Positions 49,962 through 59,852 are shown, counted from the stretch's first letter. The stretch: 62,564 nucleotides of DNA from Tolypothrix sp. FACHB-123 (GCF_014697075.1 NZ_JACJRE010000046.1:1-62564); one strand, 5' to 3'. The notes: generated by a model not told the origin, from the letters alone. Translations and numbers: made by a program.

Positions 49962-51980
49962 CTAACTATTCAAGTATGTGTATCTTCTGAGACTCTGTTC
50001 GTAGGTTTGTAGGAGTCGTTGAGATTCAGCTAGAGTGATGCGCTTTTCCTCCAAGGCTTTTTCGCAACGTTGGCGGATGTTTTCCACCATGTCTTCGGAG
50101 TCATACTGCACGTAGCTCACCACTTCACTCATGGTATCGCCTTTGACGACATGTTCAATTTGGTAACCTTTGGGGGTCAATTGAATGTGCACTGCGTTAG
50201 TGTCGCCAAATAGGTTGTGTAAGTTACCCATGATTTCTTGGTAAGCACCACTGAGGAACATGCCTAAATAATAGGGTTCTCCAGGTTTAAAGGTGTGCAG
50301 TTCTAAAACAGATTTGACATCACGCAAATCAATAAAGCGGTCGATTTTCCCATCACTGTCGCAGGTTAAGTCTGCTAAGATTCCCCGACGGATTGGTTCT
50401 TCGTCTAAACGATGTATGGGCATAATTGGGAATAGTTGGTCTATTGCCCAACAATCTGGTGCTGATTGGAACACCGATAAATTCGCGTAGTAGATGGAAG
50501 CCATGATTTGCTCTAGGTCTTCCAGTTCGTCGGGTACGTATTCTTGCTGTCTGGTGATGTTAAGAATTTTTTGGCAACAAGCCCAGTAAAGGCGTTCGGC
50601 TTTGGCGCGTTCTCTCAGGCGCAAAATGCCTAGGTTGAAGCGGCTGATGGCTTCTTCTTTAAATTGGGCGGCGTCGTGGTAAAACTCTTGATAATTTTCT
50701 TTGTTAATTGATTGGTAGGTTTCCCAGAGGTAATTAATGATGGGGGATTCGCCTTCTTGGGGCGGTTCTGGGGTATCTAGGGGGACATCGCTGGTGCTGA
50801 GAATATCAAAAATCAGCACGGATTGATGGGAAGCGATCGCTCTGCCGCTTTCACTAATCAGTGTTGGTACGGGAATTTGTCGTTCGGCACAGGTATCTTT
50901 TAACTCTGCCACGATGTCGTTGGCATAGTTTTGCATGTTGTAGTTTTTCGAGGCGTAGAAGTTGGTTTGGGAACCGTCGTAGTCTACACCTAAGCCACCG
51001 CCGACATCCAAGTATTTCATGTCAGCGCCCAACATTGCCAACTCGACGTAAATCCGGCTGGCTTCTTGGATGGCATCTTTAATTACATTGATGGCGGAGA
51101 TTTGCGAGCCGATATGGAAATGCATTAACTGCAAGGAATCAAGCAAATCAGCTTCGCGTAACTTGTCAACTGCCTCAATTACTTCAGGCATTGTTAACCC
51201 AAATTTAGCGCGATCGCCACTGGAACTTCCCCAGCGTCCCATACCTTGGGTACTGAGTTTAGCTCTTACCCCCAGGATGGGTTTGATACCTAACTGACGG
51301 TTAGCAGCAATGACTAAATCAACTTCTTCAATTTGCTCTAAGACAATAATTGGTGTTTGTCCGAGTCTTTGAGCCAACATTGCTGTTTCGATGTATTCTT
51401 GGTCTTTGTAGCCGTTGCAAATTAACAATGCGCCTGGGGTATCCAATATCGCCAAAGCAATCATTAATTCTGGCTTGGAACCAGCTTCTAAACCAAATTG
51501 ATGGGGCTTACCAAACCTGACTAAATCCTCAATTAAATGGCGTTGCTGGTTGCATTTGACAGGAAATACACCTCGGTAAACACCAGGATAGTTATAGCGG
51601 GCGATCGCTTTCGCAAAACAAGCGTTTAATCGCTCAATCCGGTCTTCGAGAATGTCTGAAAAACGAATCAACATTGGCAGCCCTAAATTGCGCTGCTTCA
51701 AAGCGTTGACCAATTCAAACAAATCTAACGAACCGCCGCGATCGCCTTTGGGAGACACAGTGACATGACCAGCCGCATTAATGGAAAAATAAGGCTGTCC
51801 CCAACCTTCAATCCGATACAGTGCTTCGCTGTCTTCGATTTTCCAAGAGCGCGGCGAATCATCTGTACTAGTACTAGGGGCTAACAGCTTTTTCGGCTTC
51901 TGGTTTTTCACTTCTAGTTTGTGTCCATTGGACGGCAGCTTAACTATCTCTTCTGATGTAGCAGTTGACTCAAGACCCAT
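49962..51980 (-). CDS. speA: Biosynthetic arginine decarboxylase
   Basis: SpeA decarboxylates arginine to agmatine with pyridoxal phosphate, the first step of one putrescine route; in cyanobacteria it also feeds arginine catabolism. The 672-residue fold III enzyme contains the PLP lysine in YRGVFPVKCNQQRHL, the binding phrases MHFHIGSQISAINVI and YLDVGGGLGVDYDGSQT, and ESGRAIASHQSVLIFD. The frame is open to a GTG at 52004. The ATG at 51980 is preferred because AGGA lies four bases upstream and the N-terminus MGLESTATS fits homologues. It is divergent from ndk. Confidence 0.95.
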   Translation of the reverse strand: MGLESTATSEEIVKLPSNGHKLEVKNQKPKKLLAPSTSTDDSPRSWKIEDSEALYRIEGWGQPYFSINAAGHVTVSPKGDRGGSLDLFELVNALKQRNLGLPMLIRFSDILEDRIERLNACFAKAIARYNYPGVYRGVFPVKCNQQRHLIEDLVRFGKPHQFGLEAGSKPELMIALAILDTPGALLICNGYKDQEYIETAMLAQRLGQTPIIVLEQIEEVDLVIAANRQLGIKPILGVRAKLSTQGMGRWGSSSGDRAKFGLTMPEVIEAVDKLREADLLDSLQLMHFHIGSQISAINVIKDAIQEASRIYVELAMLGADMKYLDVGGGLGVDYDGSQTNFYASKNYNMQNYANDIVAELKDTCAERQIPVPTLISESGRAIASHQSVLIFDILSTSDVPLDTPEPPQEGESPIINYLWETYQSINKENYQEFYHDAAQFKEEAISRFNLGILRLRERAKAERLYWACCQKILNITRQQEYVPDELEDLEQIMASIYYANLSVFQSAPDCWAIDQLFPIMPIHRLDEEPIRRGILADLTCDSDGKIDRFIDLRDVKSVLELHTFKPGEPYYLGMFLSGAYQEIMGNLHNLFGDTNAVHIQLTPKGYQIEHVVKGDTMSEVVSYVQYDSEDMVENIRQRCEKALEEKRITLAESQRLLQTYEQSLRRYTYLNS

Positions 51981-52210
51981 TGATTCCTGACCTCTGTGTT
52001 TCACCCACGAATTTTCAATTTAACGCATTCATTTGCGATCGCATATGCACCCAGTGATAATTTCTGAGATAAACTCTGATTGGTCAAGGGTTATCTGTTA
52101 CTCGTCATTATTCATTAACTATTGAGAGTATCAACAAAAGGTTAAGGATAAAGGACAACAGACAGAGGACAATTGATCTTGAAAAATTTATTAAGTTTTC
52201 GGAGATAGCT

Positions 52211-52660
52211 TTGGAACGCACATTTTTGGCAATTAAACCCGATGGTGTACAGCGCGGACTGGTCAGCGAAATTATCAGTCGCTTTGAGAAAAAAGGTTTT
52301 ACCCTGGTGGGTTTGAAGCTACTCAAACCCAGTCGCGAACTCGCTGAACAACATTACAACGTTCACCGCGAAAGACCTTTCTTTGCAGGCTTAGTAGAAT
52401 TTATTACCTCCGGCCCCGTTGTAGCGATGGTTTGGGAAGGTGAAGGTGTAATTGCTTCGGCAAGAAAATTGATTGGTGCTACCAATCCCCTCAACGCTGA
52501 ACCTGGAACAATTCGCGGCGATTTGGGGATCAATATCGGGCGCAACATCATCCACGGTTCCGATGCTCCGGAAACAGCGCAAACAGAAGTTGCTCTGTGG
52601 TTTAAGGATGAAGAGTTAGTTAATTGGCAGCCTACTGTAACTCCCTGGTTGCACGAGTAA
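52211..52660 (+). CDS. ndk: Nucleoside diphosphate kinase
   Basis: Ndk equilibrates NTP pools through a phosphohistidine intermediate. The 149-residue protein has the catalytic His in [20 protein letters not shown] and the usual opening [17 protein letters not shown]. Translation begins at a TTG (52211), with GGAG six to seven bases upstream; no ATG in the region gives the conserved N-terminus. A long A+T-rich hairpin lies downstream at 52683-52732. Confidence 0.96.
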   Translation: MERTFLAIKPDGVQRGLVSEIISRFEKKGFTLVGLKLLKPSRELAEQHYNVHRERPFFAGLVEFITSGPVVAMVWEGEGVIASARKLIGATNPLNAEPGTIRGDLGINIGRNIIHGSDAPETAQTEVALWFKDEELVNWQPTVTPWLHE

Positions 52661-52682
52661 TGAGGGGCTAGGGGCAGGGAGA

Positions 52683-52732
52683 ATTTTAGATTTTAGATTT
52701 GCGATTTTGGATTCCAATCTAAAATCTAAAAT
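52683..52732 (+). terminator. 17-bp hairpin downstream of ndk
   Basis: The arms 52683-52699 and 52716-52732 are perfectly complementary and made of ATTTTAG/CTAAAAT repeats. There is no following T-run. GATTTTAG repeats of this kind are dispersed in such genomes, so it may be a repeat rather than a true terminator. Confidence 0.5.
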
Positions 52733-52856
52733 CCGTCTTGAAAAGTGACGCTCCTGCGTCGCTAACGCTGCGCTAACAGATCGCCGGAAGCCGGCGCTCC
52801 GACTTTTCGCAAAATCCAAAATTGTTTTCAATGCCCCATGCCCAATGCCCCATTCC

Positions 52857-53582
52857 CTATTTCGTTACTTCAGTTTTTTCAGGTAATTCTTGGGGTGCTT
52901 CAATTTCAGTACGTTTGGAAAATCCCCAAGCTAAGATAAGACTGATCGCAGTAATCATTAACCATTCTGGTGGAACTAAGCTATCGTTCACCACCTTTAA
53001 TAAGAGACGCAAACCGACAAAGGCGACAGTTATATAGCCTGCGTCTTCTAAGTTTTCAAATTCGTCTAACCAGCGAATAAATAATTCTGCCATGAAGCGC
53101 AGAGTAATAATCCCAATAGTTGCGCCGGTGAGGACTAACCATCTTTCTTGAGAAACCGCGATCGCTGTTGTCACACTATCTAAAGAAAATGCCAAATCTG
53201 TAAAGGCAATTACTGGTATTGCTTGCAACAATGACTTGAAGCGCGGCCCGTGATGGTGATTTTCTTCATCTGTTTCTTGGGATGTGAAATGTTGGAATAC
53301 TAGCCATAACAAGTAAGCAGCACCCAATAGTTCAAATTGCCAAAAATTTTGTACCCAAGTCGCAGTGAGAATTAAGGTAATTCTTAGCACATAAGCAACG
53401 ACTAAACCAAAGTTGAGGGCTTTGCGCTCAAGTTCTTTGTCTTGCAAACCTTGGGCGATCGCAGCGAGGGCGATCGCATTATCAGCAGATAGCACCGCCT
53501 CTAGAAACACCAGGATAAGTAGAACTATAGGAGCTTCAACGCTAAAGTGAAAATTCAGATAATCAAAAATTTTGTCTAGCAT
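52857..53582 (-). CDS. TerC-family integral membrane protein
   Basis: The 241-residue protein has about seven membrane helices. The TerC hallmarks are acidic residues within helices: VFLEAVLSADNAIALAAI near the start and VIAFTDLAFSLDSVTTAIAV in the middle. A His-rich cytoplasmic loop (EENHHHGPRFK) separates the halves. TerC proteins are linked to metal (Mn or Ca) efflux, metalation of exported proteins and tellurite resistance. No ter operon genes are nearby, so a metal-homeostasis role is more likely here. The ndk gene is convergent with it. Confidence 0.9.
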   Translation of the reverse strand: MLDKIFDYLNFHFSVEAPIVLLILVFLEAVLSADNAIALAAIAQGLQDKELERKALNFGLVVAYVLRITLILTATWVQNFWQFELLGAAYLLWLVFQHFTSQETDEENHHHGPRFKSLLQAIPVIAFTDLAFSLDSVTTAIAVSQERWLVLTGATIGIITLRFMAELFIRWLDEFENLEDAGYITVAFVGLRLLLKVVNDSLVPPEWLMITAISLILAWGFSKRTEIEAPQELPEKTEVTK

Positions 53583-53879
53583 TCCAAGTATCTCAAGCAG
53601 GGAAAATTAAAAATTAACAGCAGCAGCGAATTTTATCTTCAAAAGCGCAATAATTTGCTACCTTTATTCAGCTTAACTTGGCTGTAGTAGATTCTGAAGA
53701 CTCTGGCATGAAAGCGATTACAGGTCAGGTAGGGTCTGTTGAGTGTAGCATGACACATTAGCAGCCTTAACATTTTCTTAAAAAAACTCCTCATAAATCA
53801 AGGACAAAAATACCTAAATGTAGCTGAAGTCTCTTGACAGATAGGCTCTGATAGGTTTTGAAAATTTTGGTTAATGAGA

Positions 53880-54349
53880 GCGATCGCCAAAAACGAGAAA
53901 GCGTAGCTGTACAGCAGCTTATCGTTACACATCGCACTTGTTGAGTAATTAACCAGCCTAAATACTTGCTTAAAACACTCAAATAAGTGCGTGATTCACC
54001 GAAATGAGTAAGTGTTAAGGCATTTCACCTGCGGAAAACACCAAAATGAGTGCGTGATTCACCGAAATGAGAACTCGTTAAGGCATTTCACCTGCGGAAA
54101 ACACCAAAATGAGTGCGTAATTCACCGAAATGAGAACTCGTTAAGGCTTATTGAGTAAGTGTTAAGGCTTTTCATCTGCGGAAAACACCAAAATGAGTAA
54201 GTGTTAAGGCTTATTAAGTAAGCGATAAGGCTTATTGAGTAGGTGAAATGGCTTTTTGCTTACTCAAAACATCTAAATGAGAACGTAATCAGCCTTTTTG
54301 TTTACTAAAAATATAAAAATGAGTACCTAATTTAAAGAAATCGTAAAGT
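53880..54349 (+). repeat. Noncoding element L: conserved head plus 18 x 21-bp array
   Basis: A HIP1 site at 53880 starts a 92-bp head containing GAGAAAGCGTAGCTG and CAGCAGCTTATCG. Eighteen 21-bp units follow in exact register from 53972 to 54349. Main unit types begin AAAACACCAAAATGAG, GATTCACCGAAATGAG and GTTAAGGCATTTCACC and recur in that order. Every unit frame contains stops, so it is not coding. The array ends 118 bp beyond the 3' end of the WD40 STAND gene. It matches the element at 61696-62165 in unit order and head spacing. The remaining 53583-53879 and 54350-54404 show nothing recognisable. Confidence 0.92.
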
Positions 54350-54404
54350 GCGATGTCTACGATAAGCTTGCCTATGCGCAAAATGAGAAATTTAAAAGTA
54401 AATG

Positions 54405-54441
54405 TAGGGTGTGTTGTCGCGCAGCGCAACGCACCAACATA
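54405..54441. repeat. Dispersed GTAGGGTGTGTTGTCGCG repeat, copy 2
   Basis: Inverted copy of the sequence at 34473-34507, located between the 21-bp array and the WD40 STAND gene's stop. At both loci the order is NTPase 3' end, 21-bp array and this repeat within about 500 bp, although the exact order differs. Confidence 0.85.
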
Positions 54442-54467
54442 TCATCAACGATTCAAGGTGCGTTAGC

Positions 54468-57400
54468 CTACTGGCGTAGCTTCTCTAACTCTTCTTTTGT
54501 AAACGGATTTTTACCAGCACTGAGGGAATTAACCCATTTTTGACGTTGTGCTTGCCACTCGGGAGAAACTGTATTTGTATATGTTTCAAAATCTTCAATT
54601 GCGCCTTTAGTATTGCCAGTTAGTGCTCTAGCTACACCACGGGAACCACGAGGATATCCATCTTTTGGTGCAAGGGTAACAGCTTTTTCACAGGCAAACA
54701 TAACATCAGCTGCATACCCATGCAAGCTACCATCCCAACACAGGCTGTTCCAATCGTTAGCAGAGATTTCTAGTTTTGCATCAAGTTTTTGAGCTTCAGC
54801 GTATGCTGCAATAGCTTTTTTGATATCACCTTTGCTAGCTAGTTCCTTACCCTGAAACAGCAGAAAGAGCAATTTTCCTTTCGTCTCTGGATTAATATCT
54901 AATTGAGGGTTCCATTCCTTAGCCTGTTTAAACTTGGCAACTGCTTTCTTAAATTCACCTGCGCTGCTTAATTCTTCACCTTGGGTAACAAAATTAGACG
55001 CTGCTGCCATTAGGATAGATTTATTTTGGCATAGTTGTAATTCAGCTAAAGTCTCAGGATGATTAGTTAAATAATCTTGCAACCAATTACAGCCCAAAAC
55101 CACAAGATTTTCTAAATCTAAATTCCACAGAATTACCGTCTTGTCACCACTAGCAGAAGCGATGGTTTTGCCGTCGGGGGAGAAGCTGACACTCCAAACC
55201 GCATCGCTATGCCCTTTGAAGGTTTTGAGTTCTTTGCCTTCGAGATTCCAGAGTTTGATCGTCTTGTCACGACTAGCAGAAGCAATGGTTTTACCGTCAG
55301 GGGAAAAGCTGACACTCCAAACCGCATCACTATGACCATTAAAGGTTTTGAGTTCTTTGCCTTCGAGACTCCAGAGTTTGATCGTCCCATCAGCACTAGC
55401 AGAAGCAATGGTTTTGCCGTCGGGGGAGAAGGTGACGCTAGAAACCCAATCGCTATGCCCTTTAAAGGTTTTGAATTCCTTGCCATCTACACTCCAGAGC
55501 TTGATGGTCTTGTCACGACTAGCAGAAGCAATGGTTTTGCCGTCGAGGGAGAAGCTGACGCTATAAACCGTATCGCTATGCCCTTTGAAGGTTTTGAGTT
55601 CTTTGCCTTCGAGATTCCAGAGTTTGATAGTCTTGTCACGACTAGCAGAAGCAATGGTTTTGCCGTCGGGGGAGAAGCTGACGCTAGAAATCCAATCGCT
55701 ATGCCCCTTAAAGGTTTTGAGTTCTTTGCCTTCGAGATTCCAGAGTTTGATAGTCTTGTCACGACTAGCAGAAGCAATGGTTTTACCGTCGGGGGAGAAG
55801 CTGACGCTAGAAACCCAATCGCTCTGCCCTTTAAAGGTTTTGAGTTCTTTGCCTTCGAGATTCCAGAGTTTGATAGTCTTGTCACGACTAGCAGAAGCAA
55901 TGGTTTTGCCGTCGAAGGAGAAGCTGACTCTATAAACCGAATCGCTATGCCCTTTAAAGGTTTTGAGTTCTTTGCCTTCGAGATTCCAGAGTTTGATGGT
56001 GTTGTCACCACTAGCAGAAGCGATGGTTTTACCGTCGGGGGAGAAGCTGATGCTATAAACCGAATTGCTATGCCCTTTGAAGGTTTTGAGTTCTTTGCCA
56101 TCTAAACTCCAGAGTTTGATAGTGTTGTCAACACTAGCAGAAGCAATGGTTTTACTGTCGAGGGAGAAGCTGACGCTAGAAACCTGATCGCTATGCCCTT
56201 TAAAGGTTTTGAGTTCTTTGCCATCTAAACTCCAGAGTTTGATGGTGTTGTCACCACTAGCAGAAGCAATAGTTTTGCCGTCGGGGGAGAAGCTGACGCT
56301 ATAAACCGTATCGCTATGCCCTTTGAAGGTTTTGAGTTCCTTGCCATCTAAACTCCAGAGTTTGATAGTCTTGTCAACACTAGCAGAAGCAATGGTTTTA
56401 CCGTCGGGGGAGAAGCTGACGCTAGAAACCGTATCGCTATGCCCTTTGAAGGTTTTGAGTTCTTTGCCATCTAAACTCCAGAGCTTGATGGTGTTGTCAC
56501 CACTAGCAGAAGCAATGGTTTTACCGTCGAGGGAGAAACTGACTCTATAAACCCAATCGCTATGACCTTTAAAGGTTTTGAGTTCTTTGCCTTCTACACT
56601 CCAGAGTTTGATCGTCCCATCAGCACCAGCAGAAGCAATGGTTTTACCGTCTGGGGAGAAGCTGACGCTAGAAACCGAATCGCTATGACCTTTCAAGGTT
56701 TTGAGTTCTTTGCCATCTAAGCTCCAGAGTTTGATTGTCTTGTCATCACTAGCAGAAGCAATTGTTTTACCGTCGGGGGAGAAGCTGACGCTAGAAACCA
56801 AATCGCTATGACCTTTCAAGGTTTTGAGTTCTATACCTCTTACCCCATATACTGCTTGCCGCAATGCCACTATAACTTGAGTTTTAGTATCTGGTGGTAG
56901 CAAAAATTTTGGTGTTTGTTGCAGTTTCCCTGCTGCTTTTAAACTTGCAATTAAGGCGTATGTATCTTGTTCTGATGCAAACAGTGCTTCACTAGATGAA
57001 CTAAGAACATTAATTTGGGCATTGATATTAGCAATAAATGATTGCCAGCCAAATATTCCTGTTAAAACTGTTAATGTTGTCAAGCCCAAACCTGCTAAAT
57101 AAGCCTCGCGCAATCGCCGTTTTAAAACTTGGTTCAGCCTTGCTTCGACTAATTTGTTCTGTTCCTTTAGGCTTTCTAATTCTGCTAGTAATTCTGCACC
57201 ACGTTGTTGGCGAATGAAAGCCACAAGATAATCATGCACTAGCTGATAGCGGTCAGCCGGAGATTGGGGAATTAAAAAGACTACTCCTGATGTCACTAAA
57301 ATTTCTAATACCAAATCTAATTTATCGGCTTTGGCTGCTAAAGCTGCGGCTAACTCAGCTTTAGTTTTTAATGGGCGAGTATTATTTTCATCTGTCAGTA

Positions 57401-59825
57401 AATACAAAACTAACTGGGCTGCACGTTCATTTTCTGCGCCGCAATCTTTAACTATTACATCTAAAAATCGCTCAACTAATTTATCTTTCGGGCCATTTTG
57501 CTGATATTTATCCAGTGTTGTGATATTTTCTGCTTGCAATTGTGCCCCAACAACTTGCAACTCAATTGGGCGGACTTCCTGCAATTCCCCTGCTAAATCT
57601 CTAACTAATTCATCTATTAGTGCTGGCTCTAAATAAAAAGACCTTGCTGTTAAATCTTGAATAACTACTTTAGCGGCTGATGGTATGAAATTACCAAAAG
57701 CATAGCGAAATTTTTTATTAAGAATATCCTGTTCCGTAACTTCCAGGTTCGTCAGGCGATCGCACTCTAATAAATAATGTAAATAATCTTCCCGCAGTGA
57801 TAATATTACCTTCACATAAGGTAAATGAAAATCATCTAAACAAGAATGTAAAAAATCCCAAAACTTTTTCCGCTCAACTGGGTTAGGACAATTAAAGAAA
57901 AATTCCTCAAACTGGTCAAAAATTAAAACAGTCACCAAATTCCGCTCAACATTTCCCCGCAATTCCTCAATAATTCCCTCTACTCCCCCTTGTCCCCCTT
58001 GTCCCACTTTTGACTTTTGACTTTTGACTTTTGACTTGATATCCTCCACCCAATCCGTATAAACCTGCACCACCACAGGCAAAATATTCCGCCCATCAAA
58101 TACAGTAATTTGATGCAATGCTGGTAATAATCCCGCCGTCAATAAAGAACTTTTACCAACACCAGATTGTCCATGAATAACAATTAATTTTTGGTCATCA
58201 CGGCTAATGCGTTCAATTAATTTATCAACATCATATTTGCGTCCAGAAGCAACTATTTCTTGGGCAATTGTTCCGGCTTCAGACTCTATCCCTAAAACAG
58301 AGTTATTTAATTCATCTGCGCTCACTAAAGCCGGATGAATTACTTGTTTTTGAGACTGCAATCTACCCGCACCAATAAAAGCCCGTAAACCATATTGCTG
58401 TTCAATAGAACTTTGTTCTTGTTTGAGATGAAATGCAGTTAAATATTGATGTTGTTCAAAATATAATTTTCTTACTTCTTCTAAGATGCGAATATATAAT
58501 TTAGGATTATACTCAGGCTTGCATTGACTTTTCGCAAGTTCTAAATCATCGAGTGCTGCTTGCACTTGTCCCAGATTTCGTTTACTTTGAGCTAGTAATA
58601 ATAAATGCCAGCTTCTATAATATTGACTCGCCCAATTATTCTCTGGTTGAGAAGCTTGAGCTATTTTATTAATAGCTATTTCTGCATATTCTTGGGCTTG
58701 TTTCCATTGGAATTTAGCCAGCGCTACCTCAGATAAAACAGCATAAGCATTAGCTAATCTAATCGGTTGGTAATATTTTTCGTGTAAGACAATAGCATCC
58801 TTAGCCAGTTTTTCAAGCCTATCCCACTCTCCCAATTGTTGCAGAACTTCACCCAAGGAATTAATAAAATTAGCTGCTAAATCGGGACGGTTGGCTTTTT
58901 GCAATCTTTTAATACATCGCTGATAATAATTGCGGGCGCAGCGACAAGCTTTGTCATATTCTGCACGATGTAAAACTGCATATCTACGCCACCACAACCC
59001 AAGATGAAAGAGTATACAGGCTTGCTTTTCTAAATTGCTTTGAATTAACTCTGCTGCTTCATGGTTGTGAACTTCATCAATATATTGCTGCCACCAAAAT
59101 GCTAAACTCTGTTTATAAAGTTCGCGCGATCGCTCCATTTCATTTTTGCCATAAGCATCACGCCCTAAAATAAAATGTTGGCTGGCTGCTATTTCTGGTT
59201 GTTCGCACCCACGCTTTTTTAATTCTTCTAATGCTGACTCAATTTCAAAGCGTTTCCCTGCTCCCATTTCTAAATGCAGCGCTGAATTATCGAGAAATTG
59301 ATCCGCTCCGGCTGCTAAGATTTTCGTGAAAGCTTCCTCCGCTTCTTGATGGAGAAAATTGAATAATTCTTCAGTAGCGATCGCTAATCGAATCGGTACA
59401 GCAGCATAAGTATAAAAATCAGGCGCTAATCTGATCAATTTTTGCAGAACTAAATCATTAATCCACAACACCAAGGGAAAGGGAAAGTCATGCAAAAAAT
59501 CATTGCGCAACCGATTAATACAAACCAGAAAATCATCTAACTTATGTAGAGACTCAATGCCAAATACCATGACAGCGTTTGGTTGTGCCGTACCAACTTC
59601 TGCTGTCATCACAGAATAAAGATTATTGGCAGACTTTTGCAGATTAATTGCCAATATATCCAACTGAGAACGCTCTCGCACTTGAGCTAATATTTGTTCT
59701 TGAATCCCTGCATAATTGCAGCGCAATAAAATTAACGAAAATCGCCCTTGAGCATTGGCAATAGCTCGAATTAAAGTAGAAAGCGATCGCTCATTTTGAG
59801 CATTAATATCATCGTGGTTTGTCAT
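54468..59825 (-). CDS. STAND ATPase with 14 near-identical WD40 repeats
   Basis: In the 1785-residue protein, residues 1-170 resemble a degenerate P-loop domain: SLILLRCNYAGIQEQIL stands where Walker A is expected, with AVMVFGIESL and FPFPLVLWINDLVLQKL. Residues about 190-520 are TPR-like. An active STAND ATPase follows, with Walker A GQSGVGKSS (552-560), Walker B TVLIFDQFEEFFF (about 632) and the helical arm YQLVHDYLVAFIRQQ. A single membrane helix (about 906-928) precedes 14 WD40 repeats (996-1569), and a TPR-like C-terminus ends the protein. STAND proteins are ATP-driven signalling switches; a sensor or defence role is inference. The gene for an AAA ATPase lies 82 bp upstream. Confidence 0.88.
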   Translation of the reverse strand: MTNHDDINAQNERSLSTLIRAIANAQGRFSLILLRCNYAGIQEQILAQVRERSQLDILAINLQKSANNLYSVMTAEVGTAQPNAVMVFGIESLHKLDDFLVCINRLRNDFLHDFPFPLVLWINDLVLQKLIRLAPDFYTYAAVPIRLAIATEELFNFLHQEAEEAFTKILAAGADQFLDNSALHLEMGAGKRFEIESALEELKKRGCEQPEIAASQHFILGRDAYGKNEMERSRELYKQSLAFWWQQYIDEVHNHEAAELIQSNLEKQACILFHLGLWWRRYAVLHRAEYDKACRCARNYYQRCIKRLQKANRPDLAANFINSLGEVLQQLGEWDRLEKLAKDAIVLHEKYYQPIRLANAYAVLSEVALAKFQWKQAQEYAEIAINKIAQASQPENNWASQYYRSWHLLLLAQSKRNLGQVQAALDDLELAKSQCKPEYNPKLYIRILEEVRKLYFEQHQYLTAFHLKQEQSSIEQQYGLRAFIGAGRLQSQKQVIHPALVSADELNNSVLGIESEAGTIAQEIVASGRKYDVDKLIERISRDDQKLIVIHGQSGVGKSSLLTAGLLPALHQITVFDGRNILPVVVQVYTDWVEDIKSKVKSQKSKVGQGGQGGVEGIIEELRGNVERNLVTVLIFDQFEEFFFNCPNPVERKKFWDFLHSCLDDFHLPYVKVILSLREDYLHYLLECDRLTNLEVTEQDILNKKFRYAFGNFIPSAAKVVIQDLTARSFYLEPALIDELVRDLAGELQEVRPIELQVVGAQLQAENITTLDKYQQNGPKDKLVERFLDVIVKDCGAENERAAQLVLYLLTDENNTRPLKTKAELAAALAAKADKLDLVLEILVTSGVVFLIPQSPADRYQLVHDYLVAFIRQQRGAELLAELESLKEQNKLVEARLNQVLKRRLREAYLAGLGLTTLTVLTGIFGWQSFIANINAQINVLSSSSEALFASEQDTYALIASLKAAGKLQQTPKFLLPPDTKTQVIVALRQAVYGVRGIELKTLKGHSDLVSSVSFSPDGKTIASASDDKTIKLWSLDGKELKTLKGHSDSVSSVSFSPDGKTIASAGADGTIKLWSVEGKELKTFKGHSDWVYRVSFSLDGKTIASASGDNTIKLWSLDGKELKTFKGHSDTVSSVSFSPDGKTIASASVDKTIKLWSLDGKELKTFKGHSDTVYSVSFSPDGKTIASASGDNTIKLWSLDGKELKTFKGHSDQVSSVSFSLDSKTIASASVDNTIKLWSLDGKELKTFKGHSNSVYSISFSPDGKTIASASGDNTIKLWNLEGKELKTFKGHSDSVYRVSFSFDGKTIASASRDKTIKLWNLEGKELKTFKGQSDWVSSVSFSPDGKTIASASRDKTIKLWNLEGKELKTFKGHSDWISSVSFSPDGKTIASASRDKTIKLWNLEGKELKTFKGHSDTVYSVSFSLDGKTIASASRDKTIKLWSVDGKEFKTFKGHSDWVSSVTFSPDGKTIASASADGTIKLWSLEGKELKTFNGHSDAVWSVSFSPDGKTIASASRDKTIKLWNLEGKELKTFKGHSDAVWSVSFSPDGKTIASASGDKTVILWNLDLENLVVLGCNWLQDYLTNHPETLAELQLCQNKSILMAAASNFVTQGEELSSAGEFKKAVAKFKQAKEWNPQLDINPETKGKLLFLLFQGKELASKGDIKKAIAAYAEAQKLDAKLEISANDWNSLCWDGSLHGYAADVMFACEKAVTLAPKDGYPRGSRGVARALTGNTKGAIEDFETYTNTVSPEWQAQRQKWVNSLSAGKNPFTKEELEKLRQ
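55117..56838 (-). repeat. 14 x 123-bp tandem WD40-coding repeats
   Basis: Each unit encodes 41 residues with the frame KELKTFKGHSD..., FSPDGKTIASAS and TIKLW. Units are nearly identical at the DNA level. Differences cluster at the residues after GHSD (L, S, W, T, Q, A, then V/I and S/Y/W) and at the position before the DK/DN/DG turn (D, A, G, V, R). Fourteen units make two complete seven-bladed propellers. Confidence 0.95.
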
Positions 59826-59832
59826 ATGTCAA

Positions 59833-59852
59833 AGACGCGATGAATCGCGTCT
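59833..59852. repeat. AGACGCGAT palindrome between the two NTPase genes
   Basis: AGACGCGAT and ATCGCGTCT are separated by two bases, eight bases upstream of the WD40 STAND start codon. In the mRNA this hairpin could hide or expose the ribosome-binding region; it may equally be a dispersed repeat. Confidence 0.6.

Noticed and set aside
53791-53982. Small membrane peptide gene in the element heads (also at 61557-61748 and 34309-34395)
   Set aside because: A frame reading Y-x-F-S-F-L-A-I-A-L is loosely shared by the three heads, but starts differ, lengths differ and no ribosome-binding sites are present. DNA-level conservation explains it.
53972-54349. CRISPR array
   Set aside because: The 21-bp units are contiguous, with no unique spacers between conserved repeats, and no cas genes are nearby.
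55209-56105. 298-codon plus-strand frame antisense to the WD40 repeats
   Set aside because: It is the complement of a tandem repeat whose 123-bp unit keeps the opposite frame open. It has no start context, and its repeated GFEFFAFE-type residues are dictated by the WD40 codons.
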